Positions 46,135-55,371 are shown, counted from the stretch's first letter. The stretch is DNA of 64,000 nt from Candidatus Accumulibacter cognatus (GCA_013414765.1 CP058708.1:1917553-1981552); one strand, 5' to 3'. Made by a program: numbers and translations. The notes: generated from the sequence alone by a model not told the origin.

Positions 46135-46839
46135 TTAGTCCACAAAGGGCTTGCCGTGGCGACTGGCGATGGCCGCCACCTTGCTGCCCAGGGCGGGATC
46201 ACCGGTAAACAGCAGCAGGCCCACCGCGGAGGCGGTACACAGGCCCTCGATCGCCGCCAGGTCACCGTGCAGGATGTTCACCACACCGCCAGGAAATCCG
46301 TTGCGCGCCGTCAGTTCGGCCAGCGCAAACGCCGCTGATGGGGCCTTCGGACTGGGTTTGACGACCACTGTCGCCCCCGCCAGCAACGCTTGAACAGCAA
46401 GCCGCAGGGGTCCGAGCAAGGGCGCCTGGTCATCGCAGACCACCGCCACGACGCCGCTCCCTCCAGTCGCTACGCTGCCGGTGCCCGCCGCCTTCAGCAC
46501 GCGTAGCGCTTGTTCGACCTCGGCCGACGCCGACGCGGCGTTTTTGCCGGTTTCCTCTGCGATCAAGTTGGCGAAGTGTTCTGCGTATGCTGCCAGCGCC
46601 GCCGCCAGCGCTGCCAGTAGCGTTGCCCGTGCCGCGATCGTCAGCGCCGCCCAGGCGGGCAATGCGGCCTGGGCCGAGGCAACGGCGGTCAGCGCCTGAT
46701 CCGTGCCGCACAGCGGAGTACGGCGCTTGATCTGGCCGGTGCACCGATCACGGACATCGAAAAAGGTCGGCGTCATCGTCAGATAGGCGTGGCCGTTGAT
46801 CCACAGCGGTATGGCCAGAATTTCGTCATTTTCGGTCAT
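46135..46839 (-). CDS. Half-length aldehyde dehydrogenase-family protein, lacks catalytic domain
   Basis: 234 residues from the ATG at 46839, against about 480 for a full ALDH. It carries the N-terminal coenzyme-binding half: ARATLLAALAAALAAYAEHF, LIAEETGK, PLRLAVQALLAGATVVVKPS, NGFPGGVVNILHGD and LLLFTGDPALGSKVA, then stops at HGKPFVD. The half with the nucleophilic Cys is missing, and no ALDH continuation is seen in the 120 bp after it. Either a truncated pseudogene or a repurposed half domain; the frame itself is clean. Confidence 0.75.
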   Translation of the reverse strand: MTENDEILAIPLWINGHAYLTMTPTFFDVRDRCTGQIKRRTPLCGTDQALTAVASAQAALPAWAALTIAARATLLAALAAALAAYAEHFANLIAEETGKNAASASAEVEQALRVLKAAGTGSVATGGSGVVAVVCDDQAPLLGPLRLAVQALLAGATVVVKPSPKAPSAAFALAELTARNGFPGGVVNILHGDLAAIEGLCTASAVGLLLFTGDPALGSKVAAIASRHGKPFVD

Positions 46840-47246
46840 GGGGTGCCTTGGTATTGCGGAAAGATTAAGAAAACGGTCACAAGTGACCTGCCAGGGGCGA
46901 TCATAACTGGTCACGAGCGGTAGCGCGTCAAACGCGTGTCAGGCGCAACCGCCCAGCGGCTGTCGCAGGCGATCGCTTGTCGATGGCGATGCGGCGTATC
47001 AGACGGGTATCCAGGCTTCCGGAGAGCTCACTTGCCCTCAGTTTTCGGGTTAACCTCATATCTAGAGCCATCACTCCTCTGGTTTAGTCGATCAACGTTT
47101 CGACAGCGTCGTCGTACCGAAGCGAAGCTGTAGCGATCGCTACTCGTATTTACAGCAGTTTACTGATTTGAACTTTATTTCGCGGATCAATGCTTTCGCT
47201 ATAATCGACGGGCAGTTCGTTTACAAAAACCTATAGGAGACAAATT
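46840..47246. other. 407-bp intergenic region upstream of the TRAP binding-protein gene
   Basis: No gene seen. It ends with a perfect TATAAT (47200-47205) and a strong ribosome binding site before dctP. Confidence 0.5.
47178..47205 (+). promoter_or_regulatory. Putative promoter of the TRAP binding-protein gene
   Basis: Consensus -10 TATAAT at 47200-47205, 41 bp before the GTG start. The best -35 at 16-bp spacing is a poor TTTCGC (47178-47183), so an activator may be needed. Confidence 0.4.
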
Positions 47247-48326
47247 GTGGAAAGACGTTCCTTTTTGAAGAATGCGGGTGCTGGCCTTGCGGTCGGTACG
47301 ATGGCCATGCCGGCGATTGCCCAGAACGCTCCGACGATCAAGTGGCGCCTGGCTTCGAGTTTCCCGAAGAGCCTCGACACCATCTACGGAGGCGCCGAGC
47401 ACATGGCCAAACGAGTTGCCGAAGCGACTGGCGGCAAGTTCCAGATTCAGGTTTTTGCCGGCGGCGAAATCGTTCCCGGGCCGGCGGTGTTCGATGCCGT
47501 CAAGGACGGTACCGTTGAAATGGGGCATACGGTCTCCTACTATTTTTATGGCAAGGATCCCACCTACGCGCTCGAGACGGCCGTTCCCTTCGGAATGACC
47601 AATCGCCAGATGGACGCCTGGATGCGTTACGGCAATGGCAGCAAATTGCTCGGCGAAGTGTTTGCCAAGTCGAACATCATGACCATTCCTTGTGGCAACA
47701 CCACGACCCAGATGGGTGGCTGGTATCGCAAGGAAATCAAGACGGCGGCAGACCTCAAGGGGCTGAAGATCCGCATCGGTGGCTTCGCCGGTGCCGTGCT
47801 CAGCAAGCTGGGCGCCGTGCCACAGCAGATCCCCGGTGGTGACATCTATCCGGCACTCGAGAAGGGAACCATCGACGCGGCCGAATGGATCGGCCCTTAC
47901 GATGACCAAAAGCTTGGATTCAACAAAGTGGCCAAGTTCTATTACTACCCCGGCTGGTGGGAGGGCGGCCCGCAGGTGTCGGCTTATGTCAGCCTCAAGA
48001 AGTGGGCTGAACTGCCTAAGGAATACCAGGCGATTCTGCAAATCGCCTGTGCCGACGCGCACGTTGACATGGTCGCCAAGTACGACTCGAAGAACCCGAC
48101 GGCGCTCAAGCAACTCGTCGGCTCGGGAACACAGTTGAAGCAGTTCCCGAAAGAAGTCATGGACGCCTGCTACAAGGCGGCGATGGATCTGTACGCTGAA
48201 ACCTCGGCATCGAATGCCCAGTTCAAGAAGGTCTACGACGACTACAAAAAGTTCATGGACGACCAGAACCTCTGGCACCGCATCGCCGAAGGCTCGTACG
48301 CCAGCTACATGTACAGCAAGCGCTAG
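47247..48326 (+). CDS. TRAP transporter substrate-binding protein (DctP family, TakP-like)
   Basis: 359 residues, GTG start after ATAGGAGA. A twin-arginine-type signal, ERRSFLKN with cleavage near MPAIAQN, sends it to the periplasm. Mature features are RLASSFPKSLDTIYGGAEHM, IPCGNTTTQMGGWY, LKIRIGGFAGAV and EWIGPYDDQKLG, with the YYYPGWWEGG loop that marks the TakP-like group binding 2-oxo or hydroxy acids. The ligand is inferred. Its permease genes lie convergently downstream, separated by a terminator. Confidence 0.92.
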   Translation: MERRSFLKNAGAGLAVGTMAMPAIAQNAPTIKWRLASSFPKSLDTIYGGAEHMAKRVAEATGGKFQIQVFAGGEIVPGPAVFDAVKDGTVEMGHTVSYYFYGKDPTYALETAVPFGMTNRQMDAWMRYGNGSKLLGEVFAKSNIMTIPCGNTTTQMGGWYRKEIKTAADLKGLKIRIGGFAGAVLSKLGAVPQQIPGGDIYPALEKGTIDAAEWIGPYDDQKLGFNKVAKFYYYPGWWEGGPQVSAYVSLKKWAELPKEYQAILQIACADAHVDMVAKYDSKNPTALKQLVGSGTQLKQFPKEVMDACYKAAMDLYAETSASNAQFKKVYDDYKKFMDDQNLWHRIAEGSYASYMYSKR

Positions 48327-48350
48327 GCAGGCGTATCGAGTGAAGCTGGC

Positions 48351-48428
48351 TGGCGGCAAGGCAGTCACTGCCGCCATCCGCTAGACTGCGCAAGAAAAGG
48401 AACGAAGACCAAGGCCTCCGTTCCTTTT
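48351..48428 (+). terminator. Two hairpins ending dctP transcription
   Basis: First stem TGGCGGCA (48351-48358) with TGCCGCCA (48369-48376). Second stem AAAAGGAACG (48395-48404) with CGTTCCTTTT (48419-48428), followed by more T. The second fits a rho-independent terminator on the + strand and can also serve the convergent dctM. Confidence 0.8.
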
Positions 48429-48499
48429 TTCATGGCCATCAGCCATGAGGTTGCCCGACGATCTCCGACCGTCGGGCAGTCACCGAGAGGCGGCAGGGG

Positions 48500-50008
48500 T
48501 TACTTCGCCTGATCCTGCTTCATCGCATCGAGCACGGCCTTGCTGGCCGCATCTTCCGGAGCCGCAGGGGAAGAAGCCTCTTTCGGGCTCTCGAAACCCT
48601 GGGGGGTGGAGGGGGCGCCGTAATCGGAAGTCGGCATCTCGATCTGTACCGAATCGAGATCGACTTTGGCGTCCTGGTCGAGGCCGAAGGTCACGAGTTG
48701 CGGAAAGATAATGAGGACCCCGACCATGATGATCTGGAGACAGACGAAGGGGATTGCTCCCCAGTAGATGTCGGTGGTCTTGACCGACGCCGGTGCCACC
48801 GAGCGCAGGTAGAAGAGCGCAAAACCGAAAGGCGGGTGCATGAACGAAGTCTGCATGTTGACCGCCAGCAGAACGCCAAACCAGATCAGGTCGATGCCGA
48901 GCGCCTGCGCAACCGGGCCCAGCAGCGGCACGACGATGAACGACAACTCGAAGAAGTCGAGGAAGAAGGCAAGCAGGAATACCAGGACATTGACGACGAT
49001 CAGGAAACCGATTTCGCCACCCGGCAGGCCAGTGAGCAGGTGCTCGACCCATTTGTGGCCATCGACTCCATAGAAAGTCAGCGAGAAGACGCGTGCGCCC
49101 ACCAGGATGAAGACCACGAAGGTGGTCAGCTTGGCGGTCGTGTCCATCGCCTGCCTGAGCAACTTCCACGACAGGCGCCGGCGTGCCAGCGCCATGATCA
49201 GGGCACCGGTTGCACCCATCGCACCGCCTTCGGTCGGCGTCGCGATGCCGAGAAAGATCGTGCCGAGTACCAGGAAGATCAGCAGCAGCGGCGGGACCAG
49301 TGTCGTCAGTACGCGCAGCAGCAGCTTGCCGCCGCGCAAGGTCCGCGCTTCGAGCGGCAGCGCCGGCGCCCAGCGCGGTCTGAAGATCGCCACCAGTACG
49401 ACATAGCCGACATAGAAGGCGGTCAGGGTCATGCCCGGTAGAAAAGCGCCCTTGTACATGTCGCCTACCGACTTGCCCAGCTGGTCGGCCATGATGATCA
49501 GCACCAGCGAGGGGGGAATGATCTGCGCCAGTGTTCCGGAAGCGGCAATGACGCCGGATGCGAGTCTCTTGTCATAGCCGTAGCGCAGCATGATCGGCAG
49601 CGAGATCAGACCCATCGAAATCACCGAGGCCGCGACGACGCCGGTCGTTGCGGCGAGCAGCGCGCCGACGAAGATCACCGCGAGGGCCAGGCCGCCACGC
49701 AGCGGTCCAAAAAGCTGGCCGATGGTGTCGAGCAGGTCTTCGGCCATGCCTGATCTCTCCAGGATCAGTCCCATGAAGGTGAAGAACGGGATCGCCAGCA
49801 AGGTATCGTTGTTCATGATGCCGAAGATGCGATCCGGCAGCGCCTGGAATAGTTGTGGGCCGAGCAGACCGAGTTCGATGCCGACAAAGCCGAAGAAAAT
49901 ACCGTTTGCCGCCAGGGCAAAGGACACCGGAAAACCGATGAGCAGGAACAGGACCATCGAAGCGAAGATGATCGGCGCCATGTTGGCGATCAGGAATTCG
50001 GTCATCAC
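48500..50008 (-). CDS. dctM: TRAP transporter large permease DctM
   Basis: 502 residues with about twelve hydrophobic segments, starting with APIIFASMVLFLLIGFPVSF; LAVIFVGALLAATTGVVAAS and LASGVIAASGTLAQIIPPSL are DctM hallmarks. It is the ion-coupled channel subunit in the inner membrane. The last 65 residues after QLVTFGLDQDAK form an unusual soluble Pro/Ala/Ser-rich tail. It overlaps dctQ by 4 bp. Confidence 0.95.
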   Translation of the reverse strand: MMTEFLIANMAPIIFASMVLFLLIGFPVSFALAANGIFFGFVGIELGLLGPQLFQALPDRIFGIMNNDTLLAIPFFTFMGLILERSGMAEDLLDTIGQLFGPLRGGLALAVIFVGALLAATTGVVAASVISMGLISLPIMLRYGYDKRLASGVIAASGTLAQIIPPSLVLIIMADQLGKSVGDMYKGAFLPGMTLTAFYVGYVVLVAIFRPRWAPALPLEARTLRGGKLLLRVLTTLVPPLLLIFLVLGTIFLGIATPTEGGAMGATGALIMALARRRLSWKLLRQAMDTTAKLTTFVVFILVGARVFSLTFYGVDGHKWVEHLLTGLPGGEIGFLIVVNVLVFLLAFFLDFFELSFIVVPLLGPVAQALGIDLIWFGVLLAVNMQTSFMHPPFGFALFYLRSVAPASVKTTDIYWGAIPFVCLQIIMVGVLIIFPQLVTFGLDQDAKVDLDSVQIEMPTSDYGAPSTPQGFESPKEASSPAAPEDAASKAVLDAMKQDQAK

Positions 50009-50613
50009 AGTTCTCCCTTCTGGGCCTTGATAGCGAGCGCCAGTTCTTCTTCAGGAGTCGGTTGGTGCGACTTTGCGCTCGGGTCAGGGCACCTGCCCTG
50101 CAGGAAACCGATGCGTTTGATCAACTCGGAGATGCTCTGGATGACCAGCAGGAAGAAGCCGATCGGTACCAGCAGGCGCACTGGCCAGACTACCAGGCCG
50201 CCAGCGTTGCTCGACTGCTCGTTGTTGTGCAGCGCGAGCAGGAAGATCGGCCATGACAGGTACATCACGGCGATTGCCATCGGCAACAGGAAAAAGATGA
50301 TGCCGAAAATGTCGATCCACGTCTGGCCTCTTTTCGACAGGCGGCCGGCAATCAGGTCAATGCGCACATGCTCGTTGCGCTTCAGTGTGTAGCCCGCGCC
50401 AAAGAGAAAAATCGCCGAAAACAGGTACCACTGGATCTCGAGAAAGGCGTTCGAACTGTAGTTGATAGTGTAACGCATGACCGCATTGCCGGCGGCGATC
50501 AGTGTAACGACCAGGACCAGCCAGATGATGGTCTTGCCGATGAGTTCGGTGAGCCCATCGATCAGGCTGGAAAGCTTGAGTAAACTGTTCACGGGATATT
50601 CCTCCTTTGACAA
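50005..50613 (-). CDS. dctQ: TRAP transporter small permease DctQ
   Basis: 202 residues with four membrane segments (TIIWLVLVVTLIAAGNAVM, NAFLEIQWYLFSAIFLFGAG, IFGIIFFLLPMAIAVMYLSW, LLVPIGFFLLVIQSISEL). KRNEHVRIDLIAGRL is the conserved DctQ loop. The C-terminal 40 residues are soluble. It works with DctM and the periplasmic binding protein to import an acid. GGAGGAA precedes the start. Confidence 0.93.
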   Translation of the reverse strand: MSKEEYPVNSLLKLSSLIDGLTELIGKTIIWLVLVVTLIAAGNAVMRYTINYSSNAFLEIQWYLFSAIFLFGAGYTLKRNEHVRIDLIAGRLSKRGQTWIDIFGIIFFLLPMAIAVMYLSWPIFLLALHNNEQSSNAGGLVVWPVRLLVPIGFFLLVIQSISELIKRIGFLQGRCPDPSAKSHQPTPEEELALAIKAQKGEL

Positions 50614-51119
50614 GCAAAATATTCACTCCTCCTGGGCCCGATCGCTTGCGCTTTGCCTCATTGCCGGGCAATTCATCAGGCCATTTTGCAGGATGCGAAC
50701 TTGCGTCCGCTCTATCAAAGCTGCAAAGGCGGTGATTATGGCACATCTTTGATTCAACTATGCGAGATCGATTGCGTACTGTGAAAATTTGTTTGACATG
50801 TAAAAAGTATATTTCAATCAGACAGATGACAGCCTAAAATAGGGTTCATTCGTACGCTGATGGTTACGGCGGGTGTGCGCAACGCATCCGCCACCGCACG
50901 ATCATGGTGGGCGTATGGGCGCGCCATCGCGGGATTCGCAGAGCCGAAGGAGGTCGTCAGTCTCGCGATCAGCGGCTCGCCAACCCGCTGCACGGCGCAG
51001 GCCTTCCGGGTTGGGCAAAGACCTCCAGGTACATCTTGTCGTCGAGTTGGGGCCGCGCAGGCATTCGAGCGGAACCTCCCGAAGTGGCGTTGGAACTCTT
51101 TTCCTTCATTCGACAATGC
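50614..51119. other. 506-bp intergenic region, content unrecognised
   Basis: The part near 50614-50830 is AT-rich and probably holds the dctQM promoter. The part at 50850-51119 is GC-rich with open frames on both strands, none recognisable as a protein; possible remnant of a lost gene. Confidence 0.4.
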
Positions 51120-52301
51120 CTACCTACCGCATTCCACCACCCGGAATTCCACCCTGCGGTCGATGGCGTCCTGGGCATCGTCGCTACCGGTGCCGATGAT
51201 ATTTTCCCGGAAACCCTTGCCGTAGGCCTTGGTCTTTTGCATGACCTGGGGGAAATCCTTTTGCATCAGCTTCTGAACCGCCAGGGCACGTTGCTGAGAG
51301 AGCTGATCGTTGTAGCGCTCATTGCCCGAGCGACTGCTGTGACCCACGATGTTCAGGCAGACTCCAGCTGTCGCCACCCGGCGGGCAATCTGGCGCAGCC
51401 ATAGGGCATACTGGCTGCGCAGCGAAGAATCTGCGACGAAATCCGTGGTTTTGACGGTGAATAGGAAGCGGGTACTCAGATTGTTATTGACCAGGCCCAC
51501 ATCCACCAGATTGGCGAAGGCTTTTTCCGCCTCCTGGTTCTGGCCCAGCTTGCGATAGCTCTGGTACAGGGCAGAATAGGTCTTCATCGTCTTGCCGTCG
51601 GCCCGACTCTCGGCCAGTTGGTAGAGATCGAGAGCGTTGGCGAAATCGCCGGCATCGAAACGGACGTCGGCTTCCGATAGCACCGCGGCTGTGGGCAGGG
51701 TATCGAAATAGGACTTGTCCGCCAACTCCCCGGTGTTCGACAAGGTGGTGGCGATATAGCCCTCAACCCGCTTGTCCTTCAGGTACATGGGGCTTTCCTT
51801 ATAGGAGGCAATGGGTTCGAAATTGAGTTTTTCCTTGGTCAGCCAGACTTCGGAATTGGCGATAATCATGCCGGTCTTCAAATCCACCACCGAGGACGAC
51901 ACCCTGTAATAGCCGGAACCGGAGGCCTTATCCAGACGGATGGTGCCATTGACCACGTATTGCGAAGTCCCCAAGTTTTTGACCGACATGTGTTCGATGG
52001 GGAATTCTGGGAAGGCGGACCGCACCTCACGCATCAACACCTGTTCGATCTGGCGACTGGTTTCATTGACTTCGGCCGTGTAGGCATCAATGAAAGGATC
52101 CACCACGAACGCCTTCTTGCCCATGCGGCCGACGAAATTCTGGCTGGCCCGTACCTGACCGAAGATGTCGGCGGCCAGGGCCTTGACGGCTGGCTCCAGC
52201 TCCATCGGGGTTTTGACTGTCGGCGACAGGGGCGCCGCGCAACCGGCCAGGAAGCCGAGTGAGGCCAGCAGACAGAGAACCCAGAAGCTCAGCGTGGGCA
52301 A
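51120..52301 (-). CDS. OmpA-family lipoprotein with CsgG/LpoB-like region, partner of caspase
   Basis: 393 residues. Lipoprotein signal ending FLAGC (Cys21). Residues about 30-190 (IFGQVRASQNFVGRMGKKAF, FPIEHMSVKNLG, SSVVDLKTGMIIANSEVWL) resemble an LpoB/CsgG-like fold. About 205-270 is TPR-like (FDAGDFANALDLYQLAESRA, YRKLGQNQEAEKAFANL). The C-terminal OmpA domain (about 290-393) has LNIVGHSSRSGNERYND, LSQQRALAVQKLM and DAIDRRVEFRVVE, binding peptidoglycan. It should link the outer membrane to the wall. It lies 28 bp after the caspase gene in the same orientation. Confidence 0.87.
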   Translation of the reverse strand: MPTLSFWVLCLLASLGFLAGCAAPLSPTVKTPMELEPAVKALAADIFGQVRASQNFVGRMGKKAFVVDPFIDAYTAEVNETSRQIEQVLMREVRSAFPEFPIEHMSVKNLGTSQYVVNGTIRLDKASGSGYYRVSSSVVDLKTGMIIANSEVWLTKEKLNFEPIASYKESPMYLKDKRVEGYIATTLSNTGELADKSYFDTLPTAAVLSEADVRFDAGDFANALDLYQLAESRADGKTMKTYSALYQSYRKLGQNQEAEKAFANLVDVGLVNNNLSTRFLFTVKTTDFVADSSLRSQYALWLRQIARRVATAGVCLNIVGHSSRSGNERYNDQLSQQRALAVQKLMQKDFPQVMQKTKAYGKGFRENIIGTGSDDAQDAIDRRVEFRVVECGR

Positions 52302-52329
52302 GGTGCGTCTCCCTCATGAATGGCTACGT

Positions 52330-53505
52330 TCATCGGCAGTTCTGACGATAATGGCTCATTTGTACATCGGTCAGGGGTTCCACGCCCATCGACAAGCGGG
52401 CCTGAAGGTCGCTGCACGTGCAACCGGGACAAACACCACCACTGGGTCGTGGGCCAGCAGCGATGGGCGTTGGTAGGAGGGCGGCCGTGGCGGGCGGGCG
52501 TGACGGCGGCTGATAGGTATTGACGGCAACCGGCGCAGGCGTTGTCGGGGGCGTTGATTCGGGCTTGGATAAATCCTTGAGCCGCGCCTTGGCCAGGGCA
52601 GCGAAGCGGCCCTTGGGATATTGGATGAGGTAGGCCTGGTAGTCCGACGCGGAGCGGCTGTTCCTGACATTGTCCCAAAAGGTCAGTTCTATCGCCGCCG
52701 GGTCCGCCGCGCTGGTGCCTACTGGAATGGGCGTGGCGCTACAGCCGCCGAAACAGAAATCACCCTCGATGGCCCCCTCCATCCAGGGTTCCTGCTCCCC
52801 TGCGGAGTCGGACTTGACGCCCCCGATGACCCGTTTCAGGGCCTGCTCGATGGCCACGCCGGGTTTGTCCATCTGGTTCAGCAGATGTAGGGTATAGAGG
52901 CCGTTGCGTCCATTGCCATCGGAGGCCACGCTGCCAGGACGGGTAGCGAAGGAAAGCAGGGTACCCGAGGGGACATTCACCTTGGCCAGACCGCCGGCGG
53001 CGGAACGGAAACGCCGGGCGAAGGGATTGTTGCGGCAGGCATCGAGAAACATCAAATTGAGCCGGGTCTTGGCCTCTTCCATGGTCTCCAGCACCAGGCT
53101 GACAGACATGCTTTGGCTTGGCACGTCTTCCTCACCCGCGATATCTGCATCCACCACCGGCAGGTAATTCACGCCCTTTACCTGAAGACCGTGTCCGGCG
53201 TAAAAAAACAGGGCCACGGCACCGGGGGTGAGTTTGGATTTGAATTCCCGCAGAGTCGGGCCGATCTCCTTTGTGGTCAGGTTTTCCCGCTTGATGACGG
53301 TGAACCCCAGGCCGAGCAACTTGGCCGCCATGTCCCGGGCGTCGTTGACAGGATTGGTTAGGGGAGATTTTTTGTAGTTGCTGTTGCCGATGACCAGGGC
53401 CACCTGTACCATGCCATCCTCAGACGCCAAAGCGATCCGCGGTGCCAGAGGCAGTCCCAGTGACAACAAGGACGCGAGGTAGATAAGAAAAGCCGGGCTC
53501 CGCAT
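52330..53505 (-). CDS. Exported caspase-like (C14) protein
   Basis: 391 residues from the ATG at 53505; upstream in-frame codons cross the promoter. Signal peptide FLIYLASLLSLGLPLAPRIA with cleavage near ALASED. Caspase p20 domain (about 33-270): VALVIGNSNYKKSPLTNPVN, catalytic His105 in FYAGHGLQ and Cys157 in FLDACRNNPFARRF. A helical segment follows (YQAYLIQYPKGRFAALAKAR) and then a Pro-rich region and a Cys-rich end (CPGCTCSDLQ). Activity in the periplasm is expected; substrates unknown. Same catalytic signatures as the island caspase at 22840. Confidence 0.92.
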   Translation of the reverse strand: MRSPAFLIYLASLLSLGLPLAPRIALASEDGMVQVALVIGNSNYKKSPLTNPVNDARDMAAKLLGLGFTVIKRENLTTKEIGPTLREFKSKLTPGAVALFFYAGHGLQVKGVNYLPVVDADIAGEEDVPSQSMSVSLVLETMEEAKTRLNLMFLDACRNNPFARRFRSAAGGLAKVNVPSGTLLSFATRPGSVASDGNGRNGLYTLHLLNQMDKPGVAIEQALKRVIGGVKSDSAGEQEPWMEGAIEGDFCFGGCSATPIPVGTSAADPAAIELTFWDNVRNSRSASDYQAYLIQYPKGRFAALAKARLKDLSKPESTPPTTPAPVAVNTYQPPSRPPATAALLPTPIAAGPRPSGGVCPGCTCSDLQARLSMGVEPLTDVQMSHYRQNCR

Positions 53506-54053
53506 TGCTCGAATGTCGAAGAGGCCACGGGCGGGGGCCGGGCCCAGAGAATATACGAAAGAAATGGGCTTGTTGCAAACCCCCCCCCCCGATGCGGCTG
53601 TGATTGCTTGGCGCCAGCGCTTGGGAAGCGAGGTGGCAGACGGCCCTTTCTGGCATGATCGAGTGTCGAAAACCTGATCACGTCTGCCATGACGAACGAT
53701 AGCACAACTTTCCGGAACTTGGCTCGCCGGGAGGTGGTGCAACACAAATTGATCCCGGAATTGGGGGATACCTCAGGGGGATACCTCAGGGTCAGCACGC
53801 GATTCCCTGACGAAATGCATTCTGCACCCGTTACATGGCTACATACCCGCGCAAGAAAATGACCGTAGCCCGCATGAATGCTGGGTTACGGCCGGATCAG
53901 AGGGGCAGGGCAGGGTTCGGGCTTAGCGCTCAACCCGTGCAGGCGGAGATGCAGTAGGTATCGCTTCCGCGGGTTGTCGTGTCGTGATGGGGAAGTGAGT
54001 AGATGCGCGGCGTCAGCCGCAACGTTGCGATTCATGATGAAAGGAGGTTGCAC
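53506..54053. other. 548-bp divergent region between caspase and lipoprotein genes
   Basis: Holds a caspase promoter next to an 11-base C tract, and a 13-bp tandem duplication GGGGGATACCTCA at 53763-53788. The AT- and GC-mixed stretch 53800-54000 shows no gene. Confidence 0.55.
53550..53590 (-). promoter_or_regulatory. Caspase promoter abutting an 11-base homopolymer
   Basis: On the minus strand, -35 TTGCAA (53573-53578) and -10 TATATT (53550-53555) are 17 bp apart, about 45 bp upstream of the start. A run of 11 C on the + strand (53580-53590) lies directly upstream of the -35. Confidence 0.55.
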
Positions 54054-54665
54054 GTGCAAGCAAGCAAGAAAAGTGTCCAGGTCTCCGCGATGCTGGCGGC
54101 GGTTGCGCTGGCGGGTTGTCAGACCGGCGGGTCGGACACCTCCGAATCCAAAAGCGCGGCGCCGCTACTCTCCGGTTATACCTGCTGCAACATACGCCAC
54201 GAGGCGGGCAGCGACTGGATCAACGAGTTGAACTATGTCGGCTGGCCGATGATTCCCCTGGGCACCCAAGCGTCGATAACTTCGTACGGACGCCAACGGG
54301 CTGCTGTCACCATCGGCGGCAAGCCCATGCGCATCGGTCAAGACTACACACGCGAACAACTGTCGCTAGAGCAGTACATGGCGCGCTGGATCGTCCCGCG
54401 AGATCCCAATATCAAACTGGCGACCTTCCCTGCCAACATCCAGGCCTCCATCAAGGCCGGCAAGGTAATGAAAGGAATGACGCGCGAGCAGGTGATCATG
54501 TCGGTCGGTTATCCGCTCACGCAGGAAAATCCCGTACTTGACGCACCGATGTGGCGCATGTGGATGTCGAGTTTCGGCGAGTATCAGTTGATGTGGGGCA
54601 GCGATGGTAAGGTAAAGGACATCATCGGCGATCCGCTTACCAAGAACATGATTGTGCAGCAGTGA
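54054..54665 (+). CDS. Lipoprotein with BamE/SmpA-like C-terminal region
   Basis: 203 residues. GTG start at 54054 after a strong AAAGGAGGT. Lipobox VALAGC (Cys19 from this start). The middle part ([18 protein letters not shown]) has no known match for me. The C-terminal 65 residues, [45 protein letters not shown], resemble the small BamE/SmpA fold. Likely an outer-membrane lipoprotein. Divergent from the caspase locus and 133 bp before trpG. Confidence 0.75.
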   Translation: MQASKKSVQVSAMLAAVALAGCQTGGSDTSESKSAAPLLSGYTCCNIRHEAGSDWINELNYVGWPMIPLGTQASITSYGRQRAAVTIGGKPMRIGQDYTREQLSLEQYMARWIVPRDPNIKLATFPANIQASIKAGKVMKGMTREQVIMSVGYPLTQENPVLDAPMWRMWMSSFGEYQLMWGSDGKVKDIIGDPLTKNMIVQQ

Positions 54666-54798
54666 TTACGGTAGCTTGCCTGCATTCGGTACCGGTCCGT
54701 CGGCGCGGGGATGGCAACACAAATCGCAGGTATCTGAGCCGGTATCAAGGCCGGTTATCTGGAACCATAGCCACATAGAACACAAGGATAGTCGCGAT

Positions 54799-55371
54799 AT
54801 GCTGCTGATGATCGATAACTATGACTCATTCACCTATAACCTTGTCCAGTATTTTGGCGAGCTAGGGCAGCATGTCAGAGTCTTCCGTAACGATGCCATC
54901 TCGATTGCCGAGATCACGCGCCTCAATCCGGCCTTTCTGGTGATCTCCCCTGGCCCGTGCATGCCCGCGCAGGCCGGAATCTCTCTGGAGGTGATTCGTG
55001 AGTTTGCGGGCAAGATTCCCCTGCTCGGCGTATGCCTTGGCCATCAGGCGATCGGCGAGTCTTTCGGTGGCCGTGTCGTGCACGCCCGCAAGTTGATGCA
55101 TGGCAAGGTGTCGCCGGTCCAGCACAGCGACCAGGGTGTCTTTCGTGGTCTGCCCAGTCCGCTGACCTGCACGCGCTATCATTCGCTGGCCGTTGAACGC
55201 GATACTTTGCCGGCCTGCCTGGAGATCACCGCCTGGACCGACGACGGCGAGATCATGGGCCTGCGCCACAAAACGCTGGCCGTCGAGGGGGTCCAGTTCC
55301 ATCCCGAATCGATCCTGACCGAGCGCGGCCATGATCTCTTGAAGAACTTCCTTGAGGAGTACGCCAAATGA
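54799..55371 (+). CDS. trpG: Anthranilate synthase component II (glutamine amidotransferase)
   Basis: 190 residues from the ATG at 54799, with AAGGA upstream. Class I amidotransferase: [14 protein letters not shown], nucleophile Cys in [17 protein letters not shown], and the His/Glu pair in [11 protein letters not shown]. It delivers ammonia from glutamine to TrpE for anthranilate formation and may also serve folate synthesis (PabA role). trpE is not next to it; a lipoprotein gene is. Overlaps trpD by 4 bp (ATGA). Confidence 0.95.
   Translation: MLLMIDNYDSFTYNLVQYFGELGQHVRVFRNDAISIAEITRLNPAFLVISPGPCMPAQAGISLEVIREFAGKIPLLGVCLGHQAIGESFGGRVVHARKLMHGKVSPVQHSDQGVFRGLPSPLTCTRYHSLAVERDTLPACLEITAWTDDGEIMGLRHKTLAVEGVQFHPESILTERGHDLLKNFLEEYAK

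Noticed and set aside
50814-51116. Possible 100-residue protein on the minus strand between dctQ and the lipoprotein gene
   Set aside because: No ribosome binding site or recognisable motif; an overlapping frame on the other strand is equally open.
53763-53788. Start of a CRISPR or longer tandem array
   Set aside because: Only two adjacent 13-bp copies, no spacers; no CRISPR array was seen anywhere in the window.
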